NCBI GenBank assembly: GCA_016716535.1
Contig: JADJWD010000004.1
Span: 186,001 to 250,000 of the forward strand
Direction of reading: 5' to 3'
DNA: 64,000 bases
DNA from: Betaproteobacteria bacterium
GTDB taxonomy: Bacteria > Pseudomonadota > Gammaproteobacteria > Burkholderiales > Burkholderiaceae_C
This document shows, piece after piece, positions 16,057 to 24,420 of this stretch. Under the pieces are notes generated by a model that was not told where the DNA came from, made no database searches, and saw only the letters and a program-made list of their open reading frames with translations. How positions within the stretch are numbered: the stretch's first letter is position 1; each line of letters opens with the position of its first letter. The position numbers and the translations under genes were made by a program.

Positions 16057-17479
16057 ATGGAACTGCTCGGCCTGTACGCGGCGCTGATGGCGCTGGCCTG
16101 GGGCGCCTACCTCTGGCGCCGGCGCCACGTCGACCGGCGCAGCCGCGCGGCGCTGCAGCAGTCGGTCGAGGCGGGGCTCGCCGAACCGGCCTCGCTGCAC
16201 CCGGTGATCGACCCGCGTCGCTGCCTCGGTTCGGCCTCGTGCGTCGCCGCCTGCCCCGAGGGCGCGCTCGGCATGGTCGGCGGCAAGGCGGCGCTGATCA
16301 ACGGCGCGGCGTGCATCGGCCACGGCGCCTGCGCCGCGGCCTGCCCGCACGACGGCATCCGCCTCGTCTTCGGCACCGCGCGGCGCGGCATCGAGATCCC
16401 GCGCCTGAGCCCGGACTTCGAGACCAACGTGCCCGGCCTCTTCATCGCCGGCGAGCTGGGCGGCATGGGCCTGATCCGCAAGGCCGCCGAACAGGGCCGG
16501 CAGGCGATGGCGGCGATCCGCAAGCGGCTGGGCGGTGCGGCGCGGCGCCGCGGGCGGGATCGCGGTGAGGGCGGTGAAGACGGTGCAGGCCGCGATGGCC
16601 GCGAAGGCGGCGAACACGGCGAACGGCGAAGGCGGCGAAGGCCGTCACGGCGCCGGCGGCGCCGACGGCGCCGGGCGGCTGCACGACGTGGTCATCGTCG
16701 GCTGCGGCCCGGCCGGGCTCGCGGCCGGGCTGGCGGCGATGGAGCACGGGCTGGACTACCTGCTGATCGAGCAGGAGCCCACGCTCGGCGGCGCCGTCTT
16801 CCATTACCCGCGGCACAAGGTGGCGATGACCGCGCCGGTCGAGCTGGCGCTGGTCGGCACGATGCGATTCACCGACGTGCGCAAGGAGCGGCTGCTCGAG
16901 TTCTGGCAGGACGTGGTGGCGCGCACGCGGTTGCAGATCCGCTTCGGCGAGTGCCTGCTCGAGCTGGCGCGCGCCGGCGACGGCTTCGTCGTCACGACGT
17001 CGCGCGGCACGCACCGCGCGCGCTGCGTGCTGCTGGCGATGGGCCGGCGCGGCACGCCGCGCAAGCTGGAAGTGCCCGGCGAGGACGGGCCGCAGGTCGT
17101 CTACCGGCTCGTCGACCCGTCGCAATACGACGGCCAGGAGGTGCTGGTGGTCGGCGGCGGCGACAGCGCGCTGGAGGCGGCCATCGCGCTGGCCGAGCGG
17201 CCGGGCACGACGGTGACGCTGTCGTACCGCGGCGACGCCTTCGCGCGCGTGAGGGCACGCAACCGCGACACGCTGGCCGCGCTCGAGGCGGCCGGGCGGG
17301 TGGCGGTGTGGCTGGCGTCCCACGTCACGGCCATCGAGCCCGGCCGCGTGCACCTGCACCGCACCGCCGGCGCTCACGTGCTGGCCAACGACGCGGTGAT
17401 CGTCTGCGCCGGCGGCCAGTTGCCGGTCGGCCTGCTGCAGCGCGCGGGGGTGGCGTTCGACATGCACCACGGTCAATGA
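16057..17479 (+). CDS. Ferredoxin-NAD(P)H-dependent flavin reductase fusion (apparent frameshift)
   Basis: From the ATG at 16057 (preceded by GGGGAGG) the frame encodes a membrane helix (LLGLYAALMALAWGAYLWRR) and two 4Fe-4S cluster motifs (CLGSASCVAACPEGAL; CIGHGACAAACPHDGI). It continues with IPRLSPDFETNVPGLFIAGELGGMGLIRKAAEQG, as in ferredoxin-reductase fusions. A one-base shift near 16535-16560 joins it to a thioredoxin-reductase-like domain: FAD motif VVIVGCGPAGLAAGLAAMEHG, NAD(P) motif VLVVGGGDSALEAAIALAE and terminal VIVCAGGQLPVGLLQRAGV. There is no CxxC redox pair, so it is not a true thioredoxin reductase. It is last in the multihaem operon and probably feeds NAD(P)H electrons into, or receives them from, the cytochrome chain. 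Read as two products, the second would start at a GTG near 16535. Confidence 0.75.
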
Positions 17480-17531
17480 GCGTGCCCGAATCTGCGCGCC
17501 CGTCGGCCGACGCGCGACCGGCGGCCGCGCG

Positions 17532-20108
17532 TCAGGGTCTGGGGATCGCCGCGCCCAATGCGCGCAGCCGCTCGGCCTGCCGGCTGTCGATCTCGGCGGC
17601 GGCGAGCGCGCCAATCCAGTCGGCCATGCGCGGCGGCAGGAGCTCGCCGAGCTCGCGCACAAGGAACCAGCCCGCGTCGGGGTGCGCGGCGAAGGCGCGG
17701 ACCAGGCTGCGCAGCGCCCGCTCGTCGCCGGCGCGTCGCAACAGGCGCGCCAGCGGCAGCAGCAGGTGCGGCGGCAGCTCGCGCAGCGCGCCGCTCGTGT
17801 CGGGCAGCGCGCCGCCGGGCCGCCAGCGCGCGGCCAGCAGATCGACGATGCGGTACACGTCGTCCTCGTAGGTGTGGCAGGCGGTCCGGAAGTCGAGGAA
17901 GCGGCAACGGCCCTCGATCGCGCCGAGTTCGAGCGCCGGCGCCAGCGCCGCGGCGTCGCCGCGCAGCGCCAGCGCCTGCGCGGCGTCCAGCCGCTGGCGG
18001 GGTGCCTGCGCGGGCGCGGCCAGCGCCAGCAGCCAGTCGCGGCGCGCCGCGCGCAGCAGCCGTTCGGCACGGGTGGCGGCGGTGCGCTCGGCGGCCGCGC
18101 TGGCCGCGGCGGCCGGCGACGGCTGGCGCGCCGCCGCCGCCGCCGTCGCGTCGGCGGCCTCGAGCTGCCGCAGCAGCAGCCGCAGCAGCGGCTGCCCTTG
18201 CAGGGCGGTGGCGGCGGCCAGTGCCTGCGCCACGTCGTCCTCGGCGCCGGCCTTCAGCGCCAGCAGCGCCGCGTAGGCCGCGGCCTCGTGGTCCAGCGGC
18301 AGGAAGCGCGCCAGCGCGCGCCGCTCGGGTGTCGTGAGCGCGCGCAGGTCGCGCTCGAGCAGCGCGTCGAGTTGCGCGCGCGCCTGGCGCGCCAGCGGCG
18401 CGACGGCCTCGTCGCGGCTTCGCCACGTCGACAGGTCGAAGACGCGGCCCGGCCGCGTCCACAGCAGCATCTCCAGCAGCGCCGCGGCCGTGCGCAAATC
18501 ACCCTCGGGCGCCAGCACGAGCGCGGCATGCCAGCGCACGGCCTGGCCGGGAGCGTCGAGCCAGGCCAGCAGCTGCGCGCGCGGCAGCTGCGCGTCGTGG
18601 GCGCGCAGCGGCTCGAAGATCTCCGGCTCGTACGCCAGGCCCGGCGTGCGCGCGGCAGCCTCCAGCAGCGGCTGCACCGCACGCGGCCCCAGCCGCTTGG
18701 CGACGGCCGCCAGCACGCGCTTCGCCTCGGGCGCGTCGGGCCCGGCGGCCGCGGCCTGCACCAGCGGCGCGAGCGCGCGGGCGTCGCCGATGGCCTCCAG
18801 CCCCTGGCGTGCCTTGAGCCGCATGCCCGGCACCGGATGGCTCAGCCAGGCGGCCAGCGTCGCGGCGGCGGTGGCGTCGAAGTCGCGCGCCAGCCGCGGC
18901 AGCGCCTCGCGGCTGTCGCCGTAGAGCCAGGCGTGCAGCACCTGCACGGCCAGCGGCGAGTGGCGCGCGGCCAGGTCGGGGAAGGCATACGGCGCCGCCA
19001 GCACGGCGGCAGCGCCGGCCAGCGCCGCCGACACCACCAGCGCCACGGCCGACTCGGTGGCGACCTCGAGGGCCGAGGGCTGGCCGCGCGGCGCGCCGGT
19101 GGCCGCCAGCACGTCGAGCAGGTGCTCGTGCAGCCGGGCGGGCTCGTCGAGCCCGCGCCGGGTGTAGGTGAACAGCGGCGGCGCGCCGGCGCCGGCGCCG
19201 AACCCGGGCTGCGTGGCCAGCCAGCGCAGGGCGGCGTCGCGCGCGCCGGCATCGGCCAGGAAGACCAGGCGGTCACGCAGGCCGTGGCGCAGCACCTCGG
19301 CGATCTCCCAGGCGAGGAAGTCGCGCGGCTGCGAGATGTCCATCACCGCCAGGTCGGCGCCGTCGAGCAGGGTCTGCACGCAGGCCTGCCATTGCGCGTC
19401 GGCGCTGCGCACGGCGAAGATCTTGCGGCGCGACACCAGCCAGTTGACGTTGAGCCGCCAGCGCCGCTGCAGCACGGCGTTCAGCCGCGCCAGGCCGGCC
19501 GCGTCGCGCACGACGATCGGGCGGAAGTGCGTGAAGCCCAGCTGCCCCAGCAGCACCGGGATGCGCACGCCCAGCGGGATGTGGATCTCGCGGTCGGCCA
19601 GCGTGAACAGGTGCCCGAACACCGCGAGGTGGCGCGACACGATGCGCCGCAGCTGCCGGTTCTCGTAGGCGGCGTTGAAGCGGCGGAAGACGACGATGCG
19701 CTTGGGGTCGCGCCAGCGCAGCGCCGTCGGCAGCACGATGGGCAGCGCGCCCAGCAGCGGCACGACGAAGAACGCGACGTAGCCGACGATCGGCAGCAGC
19801 CAGGCATTGACGCCGGGCAACTCGGTGTCGTACGGCGCGCCGCCGAAGGGCGCGAGCAGCAGCGTGGCGATGACCAGGCCGAACGCGTGGCCCAGCGCCT
19901 GCATGACCACCAGCGCCCAGGCGGCGAGGACCACGAGCGTGGCGCTGCCGGCCAGCAGCAGCCCGAGCACGACGAGGACCACGGTGCTGATCAGCCGCCG
20001 GCGCCGTACCGACGCGGCGAACCGCGCGCGCGCTTCGGCGCCGGGCGGGGAGGGCAACGCGCGGCCGGCGGCGATCGGACCCGGCGCGGGCACGACGGGC
20101 TCGTTCAC
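17532..20108 (-). CDS. HEAT-repeat integral membrane protein, function unknown
   Basis: This 858-residue protein starts at GTG 20108. Near the N-terminus are two clear hydrophobic regions (STVVLVVLGLLLAGSATLVV with the following WALVVMQALGHAFGLVIATL, and LLPIVGYVAFFVVPLLGALP), then a soluble alpha/beta stretch (RIVVFRRFNAAYENRQLRRI, LADREIHIPLGVRIPVLLGQ, GADLAVMDISQPRDFLAWEI). A third hydrophobic segment and a long C-terminal half of Ala/Leu-rich helical pairs resemble HEAT/ARM repeats (GMRLKARQGLEAIGDARALA). The middle part (HFRPIVV..DLAVMDIS..DRLVFLAD) recalls a TIR/Rossmann-like or nucleotide-binding fold, but I see no decisive motif. It lies 16 bases downstream of the S9 peptidase gene in the same direction, probably in one operon. 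Convergent with the cytochrome operon. Confidence 0.6.
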   Translation of the reverse strand: MNEPVVPAPGPIAAGRALPSPPGAEARARFAASVRRRRLISTVVLVVLGLLLAGSATLVVLAAWALVVMQALGHAFGLVIATLLLAPFGGAPYDTELPGVNAWLLPIVGYVAFFVVPLLGALPIVLPTALRWRDPKRIVVFRRFNAAYENRQLRRIVSRHLAVFGHLFTLADREIHIPLGVRIPVLLGQLGFTHFRPIVVRDAAGLARLNAVLQRRWRLNVNWLVSRRKIFAVRSADAQWQACVQTLLDGADLAVMDISQPRDFLAWEIAEVLRHGLRDRLVFLADAGARDAALRWLATQPGFGAGAGAPPLFTYTRRGLDEPARLHEHLLDVLAATGAPRGQPSALEVATESAVALVVSAALAGAAAVLAAPYAFPDLAARHSPLAVQVLHAWLYGDSREALPRLARDFDATAAATLAAWLSHPVPGMRLKARQGLEAIGDARALAPLVQAAAAGPDAPEAKRVLAAVAKRLGPRAVQPLLEAAARTPGLAYEPEIFEPLRAHDAQLPRAQLLAWLDAPGQAVRWHAALVLAPEGDLRTAAALLEMLLWTRPGRVFDLSTWRSRDEAVAPLARQARAQLDALLERDLRALTTPERRALARFLPLDHEAAAYAALLALKAGAEDDVAQALAAATALQGQPLLRLLLRQLEAADATAAAAARQPSPAAAASAAAERTAATRAERLLRAARRDWLLALAAPAQAPRQRLDAAQALALRGDAAALAPALELGAIEGRCRFLDFRTACHTYEDDVYRIVDLLAARWRPGGALPDTSGALRELPPHLLLPLARLLRRAGDERALRSLVRAFAAHPDAGWFLVRELGELLPPRMADWIGALAAAEIDSRQAERLRALGAAIPRP

Positions 20109-20124
20109 CGCGCGTTCATGGCCG

Positions 20125-22296
20125 TCATGGCCGGGTCGCGCCCCGGCCGGCCACGCGGCCCTCCACCGTCTCCTCGAGAAACCGCACCAGCGTCGCGAGC
20201 GCGAAGTCGGCGTTCTCGCGCCGCGCGAAGCCGTGGCCTTCGTCGTCGGCGAGCAGGTACCACACCGGCACGCCGCGCTGCTGCAGCCGGCGCACGATCT
20301 GCTCGCTCTCGGTCCACGGCACGCGCGGGTCGTTCCGGCCCTGCATGACGAGCAGCGGCTTGCGCACCTGGTCGGCGTGTGTCAGCGGCGAGATCGACAG
20401 CAGGAACGCGCGCATCGCCGGGTCGCGCTCGTCGCCGTACTCGGCGCGGCGCAGGTCGCGCCGGTAGCTTTCGGTGTTCTCGAGGAAGCTGACGAAGTTG
20501 CTGATGCCCACCGCCGAGACGGCGCCGGCGATCCTGTCGGGCTGCCGCGTCGCCGCCGCCAGCGCCATGTAGCCGCCGTAGCTGCCGCCGTAGACGACGA
20601 CGCGGCCGGCATCGAGGCGCGGGTGCGTCGCCGTCCAGTCGATGGCGCTGGCCATGTCCTTGACGCTGTCCTCGCGTGCGCGGCCGTTGTCCAGGTCGAG
20701 GAAGGTCTTGCCGTAGCCGCTGGAGCCGCGCACGTTGGGCTCGAACAGCGCGATGCCGCGCTCCATCAGCAGGTAGTTCATGCGCCCGTTCCAGCCGAGC
20801 TTGCTCTGGCCTTCGGGGCCGCCGTGCATCCACATCAGCACCGGGCGCCGGCCCGCAAAGCGCGCCGGCGGCAGGCTCAACACGCCGCTCAACGTGCGGC
20901 CATCGAAGGACTTCCAGCGCACGATCTGCTGCGCCGGCACCTGCGCGAGGTCGAGGTCGGACGGCGCGACGATGCGCGTCCAGGTCTCGACACGGCCGCT
21001 CGCCGGGTCGAGCGAGTGCACCTGGCCCGGCCCCTGCGCGCTCTGGGTCACGAAGGCGACTTCGCCGCTGGCGCGGTGCAGGCGGACGGCGCTGACGCCG
21101 CCGGGCGGCAGCGCCGCCGGCAGCGCACGTTCGCTGCCGCTGGCCAGGTCGATGAGCCGCAGCTCGTCGCGCCCGTCGACGTTGACACGCAACGGTGCCA
21201 GCGCCTGGCCGGCGGCGACGTCGCTGTCGTCGACGTCCCAAGGGATGTACGCGGTCAGCCGCGCGAGCCGGCCGTCGGCGAGGCCCAGCCGCATCAGCTC
21301 GCGAAACTCGCCGGCACGGTCGCTTTGCAGCAGCAGGCCGCGGCCGTCGGGCGTGAAGCCTTCGACGAGGTGGGCGGCGCGCTGTGTTTCGCCGGCGGCG
21401 GGCAGCAGGCGGCGCGCGTTCGCGGTGCCGTAAACGGCCGGCGCGGGCGTGCCGGCGGGCGAGTTCGCCGCGGGCAGGTCGAGCATCCAGGCCTCGGACT
21501 GCGTGGCGCTGACGTAGCGCGTGATCGCCAAGCGTGTCTCGTCGGACGAGACATCGCCGCCGAACCAGCCGGTGCCCGGCAGCTCGGCGACGACGCGGCG
21601 GCCGCCCGGCGCCTCGGGGGCGAGCGGGTCGACGAGTGTCAGGCGGGTCGTCAGTTCGGCGCGCCGGGGCGGCGGTGCGGTGTCGGCGGCGCCGTCCGGC
21701 GCGCTGCGGCGCACGGTGCGGTCCAGCGGCACCGAGGCGACCAGCGCCCGCCCGCGCGAGGGCAGATATCCGACGAGCGCGTGCCGCTCGCCGGCGGGCA
21801 TCAGCGGCGTGGCCGCGCGTGTGTCGGGGTCGAGGCGGAAGAGCTGGTACGCCTCGTCGCCGCCGCTGGCGCGCTCGAAGAGGATGAAGCGGCCGCGCCC
21901 GGGCTCCCAGCGCGCGCGGGTCACCGGGTCGGCGCCGGCGGTCAGTGGCTCGAGCGGCCCCAGCGGCCGGCGCAGGCGGTGGATCTGCGCCGTGCTCTGC
22001 CCGGGTGCGCGGTGCACGACGAGCAACTCGCGCGCCGTCGGGTGCCAGTCGGCGATGCCGTGCCCGACCACCTCGGCATAACGGCGCAGCGCCGGCACCA
22101 GCGCGGCATCGAGCGGCGGCGCGCCTTCGACGCGCATCGCGGCCGGTGGTGCCAGCACGGCGGCGGCGGCGGCGGCGGGCGGCTTGCCGGTGGGCGGCGG
22201 CGGTGGCGCGGCCGTGCAGGCCAGCAGCAACGACAACGCCGGGGCCGCCAGCGTGCCCCAGGCCGTGTGCAGGGGTCGGAGGGCGTGGCCAGGCAT
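20125..22296 (-). CDS. S9 family (prolyl oligopeptidase-type) peptidase, lipoprotein
   Basis: This 723-residue serine peptidase has a lipoprotein signal (LSLLLACTAAP, lipobox Cys about 27). A seven-bladed propeller-like N-terminal half of beta repeats follows (WHPTARELLVVHRAPGQ, FTPDGRGLLLQSD), then a C-terminal alpha/beta hydrolase. The catalytic triad is visible: nucleophile GGSYGGYM, Asp in RNDPRVP and His in DDEGHGFARRENA, in the order expected for DPP4/acylaminoacyl-peptidase relatives. FDGRTLSGVLSLPP and MWMHGGPEGQ mark the start of the catalytic domain. It probably cleaves oligopeptides at the cell envelope. It is upstream of and coupled to the HEAT-repeat membrane gene; its 5' side faces the IS91 remnant. 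Confidence 0.9.
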   Translation of the reverse strand: MPGHALRPLHTAWGTLAAPALSLLLACTAAPPPPPTGKPPAAAAAAVLAPPAAMRVEGAPPLDAALVPALRRYAEVVGHGIADWHPTARELLVVHRAPGQSTAQIHRLRRPLGPLEPLTAGADPVTRARWEPGRGRFILFERASGGDEAYQLFRLDPDTRAATPLMPAGERHALVGYLPSRGRALVASVPLDRTVRRSAPDGAADTAPPPRRAELTTRLTLVDPLAPEAPGGRRVVAELPGTGWFGGDVSSDETRLAITRYVSATQSEAWMLDLPAANSPAGTPAPAVYGTANARRLLPAAGETQRAAHLVEGFTPDGRGLLLQSDRAGEFRELMRLGLADGRLARLTAYIPWDVDDSDVAAGQALAPLRVNVDGRDELRLIDLASGSERALPAALPPGGVSAVRLHRASGEVAFVTQSAQGPGQVHSLDPASGRVETWTRIVAPSDLDLAQVPAQQIVRWKSFDGRTLSGVLSLPPARFAGRRPVLMWMHGGPEGQSKLGWNGRMNYLLMERGIALFEPNVRGSSGYGKTFLDLDNGRAREDSVKDMASAIDWTATHPRLDAGRVVVYGGSYGGYMALAAATRQPDRIAGAVSAVGISNFVSFLENTESYRRDLRRAEYGDERDPAMRAFLLSISPLTHADQVRKPLLVMQGRNDPRVPWTESEQIVRRLQQRGVPVWYLLADDEGHGFARRENADFALATLVRFLEETVEGRVAGRGATRP

Positions 22297-22345
22297 GGTG
22301 GGCGCGCACGATACCGCGCGTCCGGCCTTGCGGCGGGCCGCCAGC

Positions 22346-22872
22346 CTGGTGCCAACTCGGCCCGCCTCGACGCTTCGCCTGGGGCCGGTCCGGCCTTGAT
22401 CTGCGGCCTTGATCTCAGGGTTGACCCTGGACGGTGACGCCGGGCCAACTCGGCGCGCAGCGTCGCCCCGGCTGCGTTGCGGCGCTGCTGCCCGCGAATG
22501 GGGTGTTGATGACGGCCGGCGCGGCTCAGGCGGCGTCAGTCTTGCCCGACCTCACGCGCTCGGCCCATCGGCGGTGGCTGCGGGTCCAGGCCCAGGTGCG
22601 TCAGGATCTTCTCGATGACCGGCCGCTCGAGGATGGCCGCGATGATCTTCAGTTCCCCGCCGCCGCAGTTCGGGCAGTGCTGCATGTCGATGTCAAAGAC
22701 CCGCTTGAGCAGCAGCGCCCAGCTGATGCGGTGCGGCCGGACCTGGACCGTCTCGACCTCGCACTCGGCGACCGAATCGGCTTCGGTGGCCGGCCCCACT
22801 TGCTCGGGTGGCCCCTGCGGCACCACCAGCGAGCGCAGCTTGGCGTTCGGGGCCAGCACGCCGTGGAACCTG
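22346..22872 (-). mobile_element. IS91-type element remnant, copy 1 (direct repeat)
   Basis: This 527-bp segment is nearly identical to 30808-31331 in the same orientation. Differences are a few small indels (for example an extra CTCA near 22416) and scattered substitutions. It comprises the 3' terminal non-coding part and the C-terminal codons of an IS91-family transposase. The break with neighbouring DNA is sharp: similarity starts at CTGGTGCC and ends at CCGTGGAACCTG, where it is fused to mtfA. No complete element is present, so it cannot move by itself. Confidence 0.85.
22536..22872 (-). pseudogene. IS91 family transposase, C-terminal fragment
   Basis: Reading back from the fusion point gives RFHGVLAPNAKLRSLVVPQG, then RISWALLLKRVFDIDMQHCP, NCGGGELKIIAAILERPV and IEKILTHLGLDPQPPP to TGA at 22536. 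This is the characteristic C-terminus (with a CPNCGG zinc-knuckle-like pair) of IS91/ISCR-like Y2 transposases. The catalytic N-terminal and middle parts are absent. The open frame continues upstream only by accident, into antisense mtfA sequence. Confidence 0.85.
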
Positions 22873-23262
22873 CTCTCGTGGCACGACACGCTCGAAGGTG
22901 CCGCCGACCCCGACGATGGCCGCAACGTCGTCATCCACGAGTTCGCGCACCGGCTCGACCAGGACCACGGCGCCGCCAACGGCGCGCCGCGGCTGGGCCC
23001 GGGGCGCGGCTACGACGAGTGGTCGCGTGTGCTCGGGGCCGAGTTCGCCGCGCTGCGCGAGCGCGTGGCCGCGGCCGAGGCGGCCGGCGTGCCCGAGCCG
23101 GCACGCCTCATCCCGGCCTACGGCGCCACCGACCCGGCCGAGTTCTTCGCCGTCGTCTCCGAGCTCTTCTTCGAGCGCGCCACGGCGCTGCAGGCCGCGC
23201 ATGCGGCGTTGTACGGGCAGCTGCAGCTGGCCTATCGCACGGACCCCGCCGGCTGGCAGTGA
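22873..23262 (+). pseudogene. mtfA: MtfA-family zinc metallopeptidase, 5'-truncated by IS remnant
   Basis: The frame reads LSWHDTLEGAADPDDGRNVV, IHEFAHRLDQDHGAANGAPR, then DPAEFFAVVSELFFERATAL to TGA at 23262. HEFAH (zinc-binding HExxH) and the downstream AEFFAVVSE-FFE glutamate motif identify the MtfA (DgsA/Mlc-titration factor) peptidase family. The N-terminal half or more is gone: the gene is cut exactly where the IS91 fragment begins at 22872/22873. The remaining reading frame is otherwise undamaged, which suggests a recent event. Confidence 0.85.
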
Positions 23263-23347
23263 GCCGAGTGCCGGCCGGGCCCGCAGGGGCGTGGCGGCAA
23301 CCCGGCAGTGCTGCACGCCGGGTCGGCACCGGCCGCCCGGACGGGCC

Positions 23348-23417
23348 TGAACCAACGGTTGAGGCTGCCCACAACGCCCGCCGGCTTCCCGGCGCGGTCG
23401 CGCGCCGCCACACTGCG
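23348..23417 (+). promoter_or_regulatory. Operator-like dyad and conserved promoter block upstream of the first TctC gene
   Basis: TGAACC-aac-GGTTGA (23348-23362) is an imperfect dyad. The 61-bp block from GGTTGA (23357) to ACACTGCG (23417) aligns without gaps to 28243-28303 in front of the second TctC gene. Fixed islands are GGTTGA-N9-CAACGC-N5-GGCTTCCCGGCGCG-N13-ACACTGCG. The ACACT could be part of a -10 and CTTCCC of a -35, 18 bp apart. A LysR-type regulator is the likely binder of the dyad (inference). Confidence 0.6.
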
Positions 23418-23445
23418 CATCACTCGCAGCAAGGAGCCTCAGAAG

Positions 23446-24408
23446 ATGAATCGATGGATCACCGGCCTCGCGGCCGCCGCCTTGGCCCTGTGGACGCTTT
23501 CGTCGGGGGCGCAGGCCGTCTACCCGGCCAAGCCGATCCGGCTGATCGTCCCGACTCCGGCCGGTGGCCCGAGCGACGCCGCGGCACGCGCCCTGGCCAA
23601 GGGCATGAGCGCCGAGCTCGGCCACGAAGTGCTGGTCGAGAACCGCCCGGGCGGCAACTCGGGCATCGGCGCCGGGGCCGTGCTGAACGCGCCCGCGGAC
23701 GGCTACACGCTGCTCTTCGCGCTGGCGTCGAACGCCGGCCTGCCGCACCTGAGCAAGGCGTCGCCGTACAAGTCGCTCGCCGAGTTCACGGCCGTGGCAA
23801 CGATCGGCGGCAACACGCAGTGCTTCGTCGTGCCCGCGGGCCTGGCGGTCAAGACGCTGGCCGAGTTCGCGGCGCACGCCAAGGCCAGCGCCAAGCCGCT
23901 GCTGCGCGGCTCGAACAACGCCTCGGAAGACATGGTCGCCGGCCAGGTGACCGGGGCCCTCGGCTTCACGCTCGAGCGCGTACCGTACAAGGGCGCGCCG
24001 CAGATGCTGCCCGACCTGCTGGAGGGCCGCATCCAGGCCGCCGTGCTGCCGGTGGGCGCCAGCCTGCCGCACGTGCGCGCAGGGCGGCTGGTGATGCTCG
24101 GCTGCAGCGTGGCCGAGCGCATCGCCGCGCTGCCCACCGTGCCGACGCTCGGCGAAGCGGGCGTCGGCGCGGCGCCGCTGGTGACGGCGCACTTCGTGCT
24201 CGGGCCGCCGCGCCTGCCCGCCGACATCGTCGAACGGCTGGCCGCGGCGGTGCGCCAAGCGGCGCAGACGGCCGACTTCAGGCAGGAGATGGACCGCCTG
24301 TTGATCGTCGGGCCGGCCCGTTCGCCTGGCGAGACGCGCGAGCTGATGTTGCGCGCCGAAGCGCAGTACGTGCAGTACGTCCGCGAGACCGGCGCCAGCA
24401 TCGACTGA
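23446..24408 (+). CDS. Tripartite tricarboxylate transporter-type substrate-binding protein (Bug/TctC family)
   Basis: This 320-residue periplasmic binding protein has a Sec signal peptide (ITGLAAAALALWTLSSGAQA). Family motifs include YPAKPIRLIVPTPAGGPSDA, VLVENRPGGNSGIGAGAV, PADGYTLLF, PYKGAPQMLPDLLEGRIQAA and the terminal PGETRELMLRAEA. Bug proteins bind carboxylates or other small organic ligands. Many are orphans without the TctAB membrane subunits, as here, and may act as sensors. The ATG at 23446 follows AAGGAG. It is convergent with a LysR gene (12-bp gap). The ligand cannot be predicted. Confidence 0.92.
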   Translation: MNRWITGLAAAALALWTLSSGAQAVYPAKPIRLIVPTPAGGPSDAAARALAKGMSAELGHEVLVENRPGGNSGIGAGAVLNAPADGYTLLFALASNAGLPHLSKASPYKSLAEFTAVATIGGNTQCFVVPAGLAVKTLAEFAAHAKASAKPLLRGSNNASEDMVAGQVTGALGFTLERVPYKGAPQMLPDLLEGRIQAAVLPVGASLPHVRAGRLVMLGCSVAERIAALPTVPTLGEAGVGAAPLVTAHFVLGPPRLPADIVERLAAAVRQAAQTADFRQEMDRLLIVGPARSPGETRELMLRAEAQYVQYVRETGASID

Positions 24409-24420
24409 CGTCGCGAGGCT

